From Lachnospiraceae bacterium (GTDB lineage Bacteria; Bacillota; Clostridia; Lachnospirales; Lachnospiraceae), in assembly GCA_910574195.1 (NCBI GenBank), contig CAJTBF010000012.1, positions 62,001-126,000 on the forward strand: a DNA stretch of 64,000 nucleotides, written 5' to 3'. Numbering within the stretch: the first letter of the stretch is position 1; the number at the start of each line of letters is the position of its first letter. Both the position numbers and the translations under genes were made by a program. Below, in pieces: positions 36,704 through 44,290 of this stretch. Below the pieces are notes generated by a model. That model ran no database searches and was not told the DNA's origin. It worked only from the letters and a program-made list of their open reading frames with translations.

Positions 36704-36777
36704 TTTTAAAAGGCGAAAAGTTTCTTTTTGTTTCAGAAGGAAAAAGTTAAAAATCTGTTTTTTGTTTGGAATTTTTG

Positions 36778-36793
36778 TTAAAAACAAAGAAAA
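36778..36793 (+). promoter_or_regulatory. Putative DeoR-type box, distal
   Basis: TTAAAAACAAAGAAAA differs at two positions from the box at 27741; it is 82 nt upstream of the proximal box. Confidence 0.45.
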
Positions 36794-36859
36794 ATTAAGC
36801 GAAACAAAAATTATTAGACAAAGTTTTGAGAAAAAATTTAGTGAAAACAACTAAAATTC

Positions 36860-36875
36860 TTTGAAATAAAGAAAA
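36860..36875 (+). promoter_or_regulatory. Putative DeoR-type box, proximal
   Basis: TTTGAAATAAAGAAAA, ending 4 nt before the -35 box, the same geometry as at 27741-27761. Confidence 0.65.
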
Positions 36876-36879
36876 CAGA

Positions 36880-36908
36880 TTGACAATAATATGGCAAAGG
36901 GGTAAAAT
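36880..36908 (+). promoter_or_regulatory. Sigma-A promoter of the symporter gene
   Basis: -35 TTGACA (36880-36885), 17-nt spacer, -10 TAAAAT (36903-36908). It predicts a 5' leader of about 280 nt. Confidence 0.75.
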
Positions 36909-37193
36909 ATAAAAAGAGTATTTAGTGCGTTATTACCAGAATATGATAAAAAAAGGGTGCGGAACAGGGGGAATAGCACAAAACCATAACACAAGCCAGA
37001 GAGAATTTTTTGATGGAGGCCTGTCTGTTCTGGAATGACGGTGTAAAAACAAGGAAAAGCGGTGATATGCCAGGATGTGGAAAGTAGGCAGGCAGTAAGG
37101 AAAGGATGACTGTGGCCCTTGTGAGGGAAAGAGGCATACGGCATAAAGGAAAGAGAGCTGCTGAAAAACAAAACGTGGGAGGTAATGACATTT

Positions 37194-38540
37194 ATGGAGA
37201 AACAGAAGAAGGAATCATCCATTGTAAAAAGAATGATGCTTGCAGTGGCGGGAGGTTTTCTTGCCGGGTTTATCTGTTTGTTTCTGAGAGAATTTCTGAA
37301 CGGGAACGGGCAGAGCGGTGTATGGAAGGCAATTGAGGCGATTCTGTTCCAGGATATTACGGCGACGAATGGGATTGAAGGGCTGGGGCTTTTTTATATC
37401 GTAGGTCAGTTGTTTATGCGGGGACTGCAGATGGCAATTGTACCGCTGGTTATCACTTCTTTGAGCCTTGCATTGTGTAGTCTTGCGGATCCGGAACGTC
37501 TGGGAAAGATCGCCGGAAAAACATTTATTACATATATCTGCTTTTATGTAACGGCAGCGGCGCTGGCAGGAGCGGCAGCTTATTTTGTAAAATCCATGGG
37601 ATGGTTTGACGTGAATCTGCCCAGCGAGATGGCAACGGAAGCAGTGACGATGGACGGATATAATCCGCTTGTAACCGTGGTAAATGCAGTACCGTCCAAT
37701 ATTTTCTCGGCATTTTCTTCCAATAACACCATTCTTTCTGTTGTGGTGGTTGCGATTATTCTTGGATTATGTATGACTGCAATGGGAGCAAAGGCCGATC
37801 CGTTAAAAAAGGTGATTGAGAATCTGAATGATGTGGTACAGATGTTTTTGAACTTCCTGATCAATAAGATCGGGCCGACAGCTATTTTCTGTATGATTAC
37901 CAGGACACTGGCAGTGTATGGTGTGGAGTATATCGGGCCGACGCTGGTGTGGATTGTGACAACGATCGTAGTGAGCCTTGCATTGGTGGCAACCATTTAT
38001 CCGATTGGTATTTTCCTGACAACAAGACTGAATCCGATTCCGTTTATGAAAAAGTCATTTAAGATCGGTCTGTTTGCAGCGGCAACGAACTCTTCCGCGG
38101 CAACCCTTCCGCTGAATACAAGAACCTGTACGGAAGAACTGGGATGTTCCGAGGAGATCAGCAGTTTCGTACTGCCCACGGGTATGACCATTAACATGAA
38201 TGGGACAACAGCGATGCATATGATCGCGGTGACCTTTATCGCCACGGCGGCAGGGATTGATATTAAGCCGTCCACACTGGCGCTGGCCGCATTCCTGTCT
38301 ATCTGTACGGCAATGGGAACACCGGCAATACCGGTGGCGGGAACTACTATGGTATATGTTGTAATGACCGGGTTGGGTATGAGTTCCGAATTGTGTATGA
38401 TCGGATATTCTTTGGTGCTGGCTATGAATTATCTGCCGGGTATGGCGGTGATCACGCTGAATGTAATTGGGGATGCTGCCACAAACGTGATTGTAAACTT
38501 CAAAGAAGGCGTGCTCAATAAAGATATTTATAATCAGTAA
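37194..38540 (+). CDS. Dicarboxylate/amino-acid:cation symporter (DAACS)
   Basis: GltP/DctA-type Na+ or H+ symporter, 448 residues, about eight helices plus two re-entrant loops. Signature blocks are the serine-rich ATNSSAATLPLN (near 296) and MTINMNGTTAMHM (near 327). Classical substrates are glutamate, aspartate or C4-dicarboxylates; here the linked box suggests it serves the second sugar module, perhaps for an acid product or substrate. Start at ATG 37194: GGGAGGT is 10 nt upstream, while the ATG at 37185 touches it. Confidence 0.88.
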   Translation: MEKQKKESSIVKRMMLAVAGGFLAGFICLFLREFLNGNGQSGVWKAIEAILFQDITATNGIEGLGLFYIVGQLFMRGLQMAIVPLVITSLSLALCSLADPERLGKIAGKTFITYICFYVTAAALAGAAAYFVKSMGWFDVNLPSEMATEAVTMDGYNPLVTVVNAVPSNIFSAFSSNNTILSVVVVAIILGLCMTAMGAKADPLKKVIENLNDVVQMFLNFLINKIGPTAIFCMITRTLAVYGVEYIGPTLVWIVTTIVVSLALVATIYPIGIFLTTRLNPIPFMKKSFKIGLFAAATNSSAATLPLNTRTCTEELGCSEEISSFVLPTGMTINMNGTTAMHMIAVTFIATAAGIDIKPSTLALAAFLSICTAMGTPAIPVAGTTMVYVVMTGLGMSSELCMIGYSLVLAMNYLPGMAVITLNVIGDAATNVIVNFKEGVLNKDIYNQ

Positions 38541-38544
38541 AGAA

Positions 38545-38613
38545 ATACTTATTGGACACAAAGTATGCCCACTCCCGCCGGGGAGTCTGTATTACGGGGG
38601 CCCGAATGGGTAT
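38545..38613 (+). repeat. Foldable intergenic element, copy D
   Basis: Left end ATACTTATTGGACACAAAG, right end ATTACGGGGGCCCGAATGGG, shared with copies A-C. Ends pair (ATACTTATTGG with CCCGAATGGGTAT), and an inner ACTCCC/GGGAGT hairpin is present. It starts just after the symporter stop codon. Confidence 0.7.
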
Positions 38614-38650
38614 TTCCCGGGTATGTGAAAAGAAAAGACTAAGAAAATGG

Positions 38651-38695
38651 GATCCCCACAGAATGTTTTTTGAAATATTCTGTGGGGATCTTTTG
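38651..38695 (+). terminator. Terminator after the symporter gene
   Basis: GATCCCCACAGAAT (38651-38664) pairs perfectly with ATTCTGTGGGGATC (38677-38690), then TTTTGTGG. Confidence 0.9.
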
Positions 38696-38770
38696 TGGAA
38701 ATATTTGTGGAAATTCCTGTTCTATGTTATGATTCTTTATGAAAAACGACGTCTTACGCTGTCCAGTAGG

Positions 38771-38808
38771 GCATACTTATTGAACTACTAATGTTCAATA
38801 ATGTATGC
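38771..38808. repeat. Hairpin repeat with TACTAAT loop (inverted fourth copy)
   Basis: GCATAC...ATTGAAC (to 38785), loop TACTAAT (reverse complement of ATTAGTA), GTTCAAT...GTATGC (to 38808). Stem bases differ from the other copies but pairing is kept. Confidence 0.75.
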
Positions 38809-38837
38809 CTTATTGGAACCGGTTTGCATTTTTGCGA

Positions 38838-39011
38838 AAAAATAGTCAGGACAGAAATACTTGTCCTAAAGAACCTCTCAAAAAACGTCAGCGCTTAACG
38901 AGGTTTTTTCGAGTTTAGCGTCTGTTGCGTTTTTTGCGAAGCGAAAGCGGGGTGATGTGGACAAGTATTTCTGCCCTGGCGGACGATCGCTTTTTGTCCA
39001 ACAAAGCATAG
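38838..39011 (+). repeat. 174-nt repeat with terminal inverted repeats, copy 2
   Basis: Same as 10031-10203 with a handful of changes. Arms CAGGACAGAAATACTTGT and ACAAGTATTTCTGCCCTG; here the one imperfect pair is A-C on this strand and G-T on the other. Its interior sequence and orientation match copy 1. Confidence 0.8.
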
Positions 39012-39063
39012 ATTTTCAAAAAAGCAGACAGATTAAAAGAACAGGGGCAAGGGGGACGCGAGT

Positions 39064-40188
39064 ATGAAGGTCTTATTTCAACAATTAGAAAAGATTTTGC
39101 AATGCGGGGAAGACATGGTATTGGTAACGGTTGTTGCCAGTTCTGGTTCGGTACCCCGCGGTGCGGGCGCCCGGATGCTTGTTACAAAAGAAGGAAGAGT
39201 GGAAGGCACGATCGGGGGAGGGGCGGTAGAATATACATGTATAAAGCGGGCGAAAGAGGTGCTGAAAAAAAAGATTTCCCATGAAGAGCAGTTTTGGCTG
39301 CGGGAGAATCAGGTGCAGGATCTGGGTATGATTTGTGGCGGGGATGTGAAAATCTATTTTCATTATCTGGATTCTGCCAACCGACAGGTACAGGAAGCAG
39401 TGGAGGGCATTGTGGATGTATATCGGAACGGAGAAGAGTCCTGGCTGCTTCAGGATATGACAGGAGATACGGAAGGGGAAAAAGCGGAAAAAGACATTCC
39501 AGGTACAAGAAGAGAAGCAGTAAGAAAGGACAAAGCAGGAACAAAGAATAAAGCAGGGGCAAAGAACACTGCAGGCTCTTTAGCAGTAATCAGAAGGGAT
39601 AAAAGCAGCAGAGGAATGGAAGTACCGGATGAGGCGTACACTTTTCTGGGGACGGAGCCGGTACAGTTTACCGCGGGAAACCGCTGCTATTATTGTGAGA
39701 AGCTGGTACAAGCCGGGCGTGTCTATGTCTTTGGAGGCGGCCATGTGGCGCAGGCACTGGTTCCGGTATTGGCCGCGGTAGAATTTCGATGTGTCGTTCT
39801 GGAAGACCGGGAGGAATTTTGCCGTCCGGAGTTATTTCCGAAGGCGGAGGAAGTGCGTCTGGTGGACATGAAATGCCCGGAAACCTACGGACAGATTGGA
39901 AAGGAAGATTTTGTCTGTATTATGACGCGGGGGCATAAAGATGATCTGACCGTGCAGGCACAGGTGCTGCGGACACCGGCGTCCTATGTCGGTGTAATCG
40001 GAAGCCGCCGGAAAAAAGAAGGGGTATTTGCGTGTCTCAGAGAACAGGGATTTACAGAAGACGATTTGAAACGGATCAAAACCCCGATTGGTCTGGAGAT
40101 TCAGGCGGAAACTCCGGCAGAGATTGCCGTCAGCATTGCGGCGGAATTGATTTTGCACCGGGCGGAGAGGCGAAGAAATTGTAATTGA
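39064..40188 (+). CDS. XdhC/CoxI-family molybdenum hydroxylase maturation protein
   Basis: Likely accessory factor that sulfurates or inserts molybdenum cofactor into xanthine-dehydrogenase-type enzymes. The 374-residue protein has the N-terminal CoxI domain (VTVVASSGSVPRGAGARM near 20-38, EGTIGGGAVEY near 48) and a C-terminal Rossmann domain (VYVFGGGHVAQAL near 220, GVIGSRRKKEG near 308). Between them (about residues 135-185) lies an unusual Lys/Ala/Gly-rich insert encoded by short tandem repeats. AGGGGGA precedes the ATG. It is the first gene of the purine-type cluster; the Mo enzyme it would serve is not in this window. Confidence 0.87.
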   Translation: MKVLFQQLEKILQCGEDMVLVTVVASSGSVPRGAGARMLVTKEGRVEGTIGGGAVEYTCIKRAKEVLKKKISHEEQFWLRENQVQDLGMICGGDVKIYFHYLDSANRQVQEAVEGIVDVYRNGEESWLLQDMTGDTEGEKAEKDIPGTRREAVRKDKAGTKNKAGAKNTAGSLAVIRRDKSSRGMEVPDEAYTFLGTEPVQFTAGNRCYYCEKLVQAGRVYVFGGGHVAQALVPVLAAVEFRCVVLEDREEFCRPELFPKAEEVRLVDMKCPETYGQIGKEDFVCIMTRGHKDDLTVQAQVLRTPASYVGVIGSRRKKEGVFACLREQGFTEDDLKRIKTPIGLEIQAETPAEIAVSIAAELILHRAERRRNCN

Positions 40189-40357
40189 ATTACCGTCCAC
40201 GCCGCACCGGGAGTTGAAGTGTGAAAGATTTTGCAAGATCATGAAATCAAACAGGGAATCGCTGTTACTTTTCCCACCAGATCGTATGAAATCATTGCGA
40301 GTAACTGGCGCGGGTGTGAAATGTAACGAATCGTTCGGAGTTAGAATATAGAAGCAT

Positions 40358-40412
40358 ACAGGAGTCCGGGGAAACTGGTTTTGACAGAGTTTCCCGGACT
40401 CCTGTGTTTGCT
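40358..40412. terminator. Bidirectional terminator between xdhC and carbamate kinase
   Basis: ACAGGAGTCCGGG (40358-40370) pairs with CCCGGACTCCTGT (40393-40405), extended by AAACT/AGTTT. It serves the convergent genes. Confidence 0.88.
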
Positions 40413-40425
40413 GCGAGTTTCTTTT

Positions 40426-41367
40426 TTATAAATGAATTCTTGTTCCTGTTTTTCCATTGACGCCGTCCCGTGCTTTTTGCAGCAGCGTAATCAACGCGGT
40501 ACGGTTGTCACCGGAGGAAGCAAACTTTACACCTGCCTCTACTTTCGGCAGCATGGAGCCGGGGGCAAAATGTCCTTCCTCCATATAGGTTTTCGCTTCT
40601 TCCACCGTGATGTCGTTCAGCCAGGTTTCCTTTTGCGTACCAAAATGGAGCGCTACTTTTTCCACGGCCGTTAGAATAATCAGAAAGTCGGCGTCTAGCT
40701 GCTGCGCCAGAAGGCAGCTTGCAAAGTCTTTGTCGATGACAGCGCCCACGCCTTTCAGGTGATTTCCGATCCGGATGACAGGAATTCCGCCGCCGCCGCT
40801 GGCGATGACAACTTCGCCGGCCTCCAGCAGATCCCGTACCGTATCAATCTCAATGATTTCCGCAGGCTGTGGGGAGGCCACCACTCGGCGGTAGCCACGG
40901 CCCGCGTCTTCGATTACCTGAATGCCGCTTTCTTTTACGGCGGCATCGGCCTCCTCTTTTGTCATAAAATGTCCGATGGGTTTGGTGGGATGTAAAAAGG
41001 CAGGATCCTCTTTTTCCACCCGGACCTGTGTGATCACAGTCGCCACATTCTTTTTGATGCCGCGGTTCAACAGTTCTTCTTTCAATGCATTCTGCAGGTC
41101 GTATCCGATGTAAGCCTGACTCATCGCCACGCAGACGGAGAGCGGCGTGATGGTCGGATGAGAAGGATCTGTTTTGGAATAGGAGGCCATGGCATTGTTG
41201 ATCATGCCGACCTGAGGTCCGTTTCCATGGGAAATGATCACTTCATTTCCCTCTTCGATTAAATCTGCGATGGCTTTTGAGGTTTCCTGTACCGCCAGAT
41301 ACTGCTCCGGCAGATTTTTTCCAAGTGCATTACCTCCCAGGGCAATGACGATCCGTTTCTTTTTCAT
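40426..41367 (-). CDS. arcC: Carbamate kinase
   Basis: Transfers phosphate from carbamoyl phosphate to ADP, yielding ATP, CO2 and ammonia. It has 313 residues with the amino-acid-kinase fold: VIALGGNALG at the N-terminus, SHGNGPQVG near 50, ASGGGGIPV near 205 and a late GSMLPKVEA. In purine- and uric-acid-degrading anaerobes an arcC-type gene (yqeA in E. coli) lies with ygeW and ygeX and allows substrate-level ATP formation. Start at ATG 41367, where GGAG lies upstream and the family sequence begins; an in-frame extension to 41406 lacks homology. Confidence 0.95.
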   Translation of the reverse strand: MKKKRIVIALGGNALGKNLPEQYLAVQETSKAIADLIEEGNEVIISHGNGPQVGMINNAMASYSKTDPSHPTITPLSVCVAMSQAYIGYDLQNALKEELLNRGIKKNVATVITQVRVEKEDPAFLHPTKPIGHFMTKEEADAAVKESGIQVIEDAGRGYRRVVASPQPAEIIEIDTVRDLLEAGEVVIASGGGGIPVIRIGNHLKGVGAVIDKDFASCLLAQQLDADFLIILTAVEKVALHFGTQKETWLNDITVEEAKTYMEEGHFAPGSMLPKVEAGVKFASSGDNRTALITLLQKARDGVNGKTGTRIHL

Positions 41368-41459
41368 AAAAATCTCCATTCCGCCGCCTTTCAGTTGGCG
41401 GCACAAATAGTAATGAAACCTTTATTTTTCACACTACATTACCTCTGCCTGAGATTCGT

Positions 41460-42653
41460 TTACCGAAAGATTCGGTTTGCACCGCGCTCTTCCAGCTTTT
41501 TCAGGATTTCCTGTGGATTTTCGAATTTGCTCAGGAAAATCATAGCGGCGATGATGTAGGGTTTGTAGCTGGCCTCTTTGTAGAGCGGCGTGCGGTAACG
41601 GTCAAATACGGACGCCTCTACTTCACCGTCCTTGCAGCTTACATCATTAATATCGGCAGGCAGACAGTGCAGATACAATGCCTTTCCGTCTTTGGTGGTC
41701 TTCATCAGTTCTTCGGTACAGCACCAGTCTTTGTGCTCTGCGTTCTGTGCAAGCAGTTCTTTCTCCAGGGCCTGAATGCCTTCCGTATCTCCTTCTCCAT
41801 ACAGGTTGGTACGTTTTTCCATAGCCGCAAAAGGAGCCCAGCTCTTCGGATACACGATATCGGCGTCTTTGAAAGCTTCTGCAATGTCATTGGTCTTTGT
41901 AAAGGAGCCGCCGGATTTCTCCGCGTTTGCTTTTGCCACTTCTTCCACTTCCGGCATCACTTCGTAGCCTTCCGGGTGCGCAAGAACCACATCCATACCG
42001 AAGCGTGTCATCAAACCGATGATTCCCTGGGGAACGGAAAGCGGTTTTCCATAGGATGGAGAGTATGCCCAGGACATAGCGATTTTCTTCCCTTTCAGAT
42101 TTTCTACGCCGCCGAATTCATGGATCAGATGCAGTGCATCGGCCATGGCCTGTGTGGGATGATCAATGTCGCACTGCAGGTTTACCAGTGTGGGACGCTG
42201 CTCCAGAATTCCGTCCTCGTTTCCGGCCTTTACAGCGTCGGATACTTCGTGCATATAGGCGTTTCCCTTTCCGATGTACATATCGTCACGGATACCGATA
42301 ATATCTGCCATGAAGGAAATCATGTTTGCAGTTTCCCGTACGGTTTCCCCGTGAGCAACCTGAGATTTTCCTTCGTCCAGATCCTGTACTTCCAGTCCCA
42401 GCAGGTTACATGCAGACGCGAAGGAGAAGCGGGTTCTGGTGGAATTATCGCGGAATAAAGAAATACCGAGACCGCTCTCAAATACTTTTGTGGAGATATT
42501 GTTTTCCCGCATATAGCGAAGTGCATCCGCGACGGTGAAGACGGCTTCCAGCTCGTCGTCGGTTTTCTCCCAGGTAAGGAAGAAGTCGTTATTGTACATT
42601 TCTTTGAAGTTTAAGGCGTTTAATTTATCAATATAACTCTGCAATGTTTTCAT
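41460..42653 (-). CDS. ygeW: Knotted carbamoyltransferase YgeW
   Basis: Aspartate/ornithine-transcarbamoylase-fold enzyme of 397 residues. The carbamoyl-phosphate loop reads SLFRDNSTRTRFSF near 65, the second-domain block is LHCLPAD near 329, and the C-terminal stretch contains the family knot. The physiological substrate is not firmly established; in anaerobic urate catabolism it is proposed to phosphorolyse a carbamoylated (ureido) intermediate, giving carbamoyl phosphate for the carbamate kinase located 92 nt downstream. AAAGGAG precedes the ATG. Confidence 0.93.
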   Translation of the reverse strand: MKTLQSYIDKLNALNFKEMYNNDFFLTWEKTDDELEAVFTVADALRYMRENNISTKVFESGLGISLFRDNSTRTRFSFASACNLLGLEVQDLDEGKSQVAHGETVRETANMISFMADIIGIRDDMYIGKGNAYMHEVSDAVKAGNEDGILEQRPTLVNLQCDIDHPTQAMADALHLIHEFGGVENLKGKKIAMSWAYSPSYGKPLSVPQGIIGLMTRFGMDVVLAHPEGYEVMPEVEEVAKANAEKSGGSFTKTNDIAEAFKDADIVYPKSWAPFAAMEKRTNLYGEGDTEGIQALEKELLAQNAEHKDWCCTEELMKTTKDGKALYLHCLPADINDVSCKDGEVEASVFDRYRTPLYKEASYKPYIIAAMIFLSKFENPQEILKKLEERGANRIFR

Positions 42654-42820
42654 AATGGTATGCTCCTTTTTTGATTGATAGTTTTTATAAAGTGCTTTCT
42701 TCCTCCGTTTTATGCCGTCGTAAACATCAGACGCTATTTACTTCGGAATTAATGTAGGATGCCACAGTTGTGGTTGTATGCTTTCGGCAGTCGTAATGAT
42801 AACATAGAGATGTAGAGAAT

Positions 42821-44128
42821 TTATCTGCAATATACGCTGGGAAGCGCTGCGTAGACAGCCGCACATCTTACCAGGTCGATCTTCCAGGTTTTTTCGTTGG
42901 GCGCGTGGGCCTGTGCCTCCGCGCCGGGGCCGAATCCGATACAGGGGATTCCCTGCCGTCCCATGATGGAGACGCCGTTGGTGGAGAAGGTCCATTTGTC
43001 AGTCAGCGGACGTGCTTTTCTCATTGCTTCCGTTTCTGCGTTCCCGACACGTTCCGTACCGTACAGTCCGCAGTATGCTTCCTCCAGCGCTTTTGTAATG
43101 GCATGATCTTTCGGGATGACCCAGGTCGGGAAGTAGCACTCAATGGGGTAGGACAGTCCGGTATAGCTGGGACGTTCATATTCATACATGGACACTTTGG
43201 CATTGTATTTTTTTACGTTCGGCAGTGCGCGGATCTCATCCAGGCAGCTTTCCCAGGTTTCCCCGGCGGTCATCCGGCGGTCAAGAGAGACGGCGCAGGA
43301 ATCCGCGACTGCACAGCGGCTTGGGGAAGTAAAGAAGATCTGGGAGGTGGTGACGGTTCCGCGTCCAAGGAAACGTGCCTCTTCTGCCTCCGGATTGTAC
43401 TTTTCATCCAACATCTTTACCAGACCTTTGATTTCGGTATCTTCTGCCGCGCCGTTTTCATTCAGAGCGCGTACATCCTGCAGGATATCCGCCATCTTGT
43501 AGATGGCATTGTCTCCACGTTCCGGAGCGGAACCATGGCAGGATACACCGTCCACGTCAATGCGGATTTCCATACGTCCGCGCTGTCCGCGGTAGATGCC
43601 GCCGTCGGTCGGTTCTGTGGAAACCACGAATTCCGGGCGAATGCCGTCTTCTTTGATAATATACTGCCAGCAAAGACCGTCGCAGTCTTCTTCCTGCACG
43701 GTTCCCGTTACCAGAACGGTATATTTTTCGTTCAGCAATCCCAGATCTTTCATAATCTTCGCGCCGTAAACAGCGGATACGATTCCGCCGCACTGGTCGG
43801 ATACGCCGCGGCCGCCGATCTCTTCCTCATTTTCATATCCTTCGTAGGGGTCAAAATTCCAGTTTTCGATATTTCCGATTCCTACGGTATCAATGTGCGC
43901 GTCGAAACCGATCAGCTTTTCCCCGGTTCCCATGAATCCGAGAACATTTCCCATAGGATCAATCTCTACTTTATTAAAACCAAGTGCCCGCATTTCTTCT
44001 GCAATACGGTCAATGTGCGCTTTCTCGTCACAGCTTTCACCGGGGTTTTTTACGATCTCCCGGAGAAATTTCGTCATATCTTCTTTGTAACCTTCTGCGG
44101 CTTCCTGAATTTTTTTGTAATCTAACAT
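42821..44128 (-). CDS. ygeY: YgeY-type M20 family hydrolase
   Basis: Zinc-dependent amidohydrolase of the ArgE/DapE/ACY1 (M20) family, 435 residues. Metal-site motifs are [10 protein letters not shown] near 74, DQCGGIVSA near 110 and EEDCDG near 147; the late His lies in [13 protein letters not shown] near 408. A broad linkage with ygeX and ygeW gave it the name putative selenium metabolism hydrolase, while recent work ties it to purine ring catabolism. Likely hydrolyses an N-carbamoyl or N-acyl 2,3-diaminopropionate type intermediate (inference). Same strand as arcC, ygeW and dpaL. Confidence 0.9.
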   Translation of the reverse strand: MLDYKKIQEAAEGYKEDMTKFLREIVKNPGESCDEKAHIDRIAEEMRALGFNKVEIDPMGNVLGFMGTGEKLIGFDAHIDTVGIGNIENWNFDPYEGYENEEEIGGRGVSDQCGGIVSAVYGAKIMKDLGLLNEKYTVLVTGTVQEEDCDGLCWQYIIKEDGIRPEFVVSTEPTDGGIYRGQRGRMEIRIDVDGVSCHGSAPERGDNAIYKMADILQDVRALNENGAAEDTEIKGLVKMLDEKYNPEAEEARFLGRGTVTTSQIFFTSPSRCAVADSCAVSLDRRMTAGETWESCLDEIRALPNVKKYNAKVSMYEYERPSYTGLSYPIECYFPTWVIPKDHAITKALEEAYCGLYGTERVGNAETEAMRKARPLTDKWTFSTNGVSIMGRQGIPCIGFGPGAEAQAHAPNEKTWKIDLVRCAAVYAALPSVYCR

Positions 44129-44190
44129 GTGTATGTACCTCCTGAAATTGTATATGCGTATCTCATTTCTAACTGTCCGCTTTCCTTATA

Positions 44191-44290
44191 TAACGATTTA
44201 TTCGTTCTGATAATCTTTTCCGTCTCAGACAATTTCCATATAACGATTTATTCGTCCCGATAATCTTTTCCATCCCAGACAATCTCCTTA
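44191..44290. repeat. 50-bp tandem duplication of the dpaL 3' end
   Basis: Two 50-bp units (44191-44240 and 44241-44290) start with TAACGATTTATTCG and are about 90% identical. The unit nearest dpaL encodes its last 12 residues and stop. The distal unit is a decayed copy reading EIV, stop, DGKDYQNE, stop. Confidence 0.85.

Larger units (their letters stand above)
36617..37193. other. Region between DeoR and symporter genes
   Basis: A 577-nt gene-free stretch with the DeoR terminator (36641-36703), AT-rich DNA with boxes at 36778-36793 and 36860-36875, a promoter (36880-36908), then a leader of about 280 nt. I found no convincing short gene or known riboswitch in the leader. Confidence 0.7.
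38541..39063. other. Repeat-dense region between symporter and xdhC
   Basis: A 523-nt gene-free stretch packed with structure: element copy D, the symporter terminator, the inverted hairpin repeat and the second 174-nt repeat, which ends about 50 nt before the XdhC-like start codon. Confidence 0.8.

Noticed and set aside
36909-37193. Riboswitch or small gene in the long symporter leader
   Set aside because: I found no known aptamer motif, no start codon with ribosome site for a convincing small protein, and no terminator-like fold.
41667-42458. 263-codon plus-strand frame
   Set aside because: Antisense of ygeW; Cys, Phe and His rich and without homology.
42905-44125. 406-codon plus-strand frame
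   Set aside because: Mirror frame of ygeY, whose metal motifs are clear on the minus strand; the composition is of the antisense kind.
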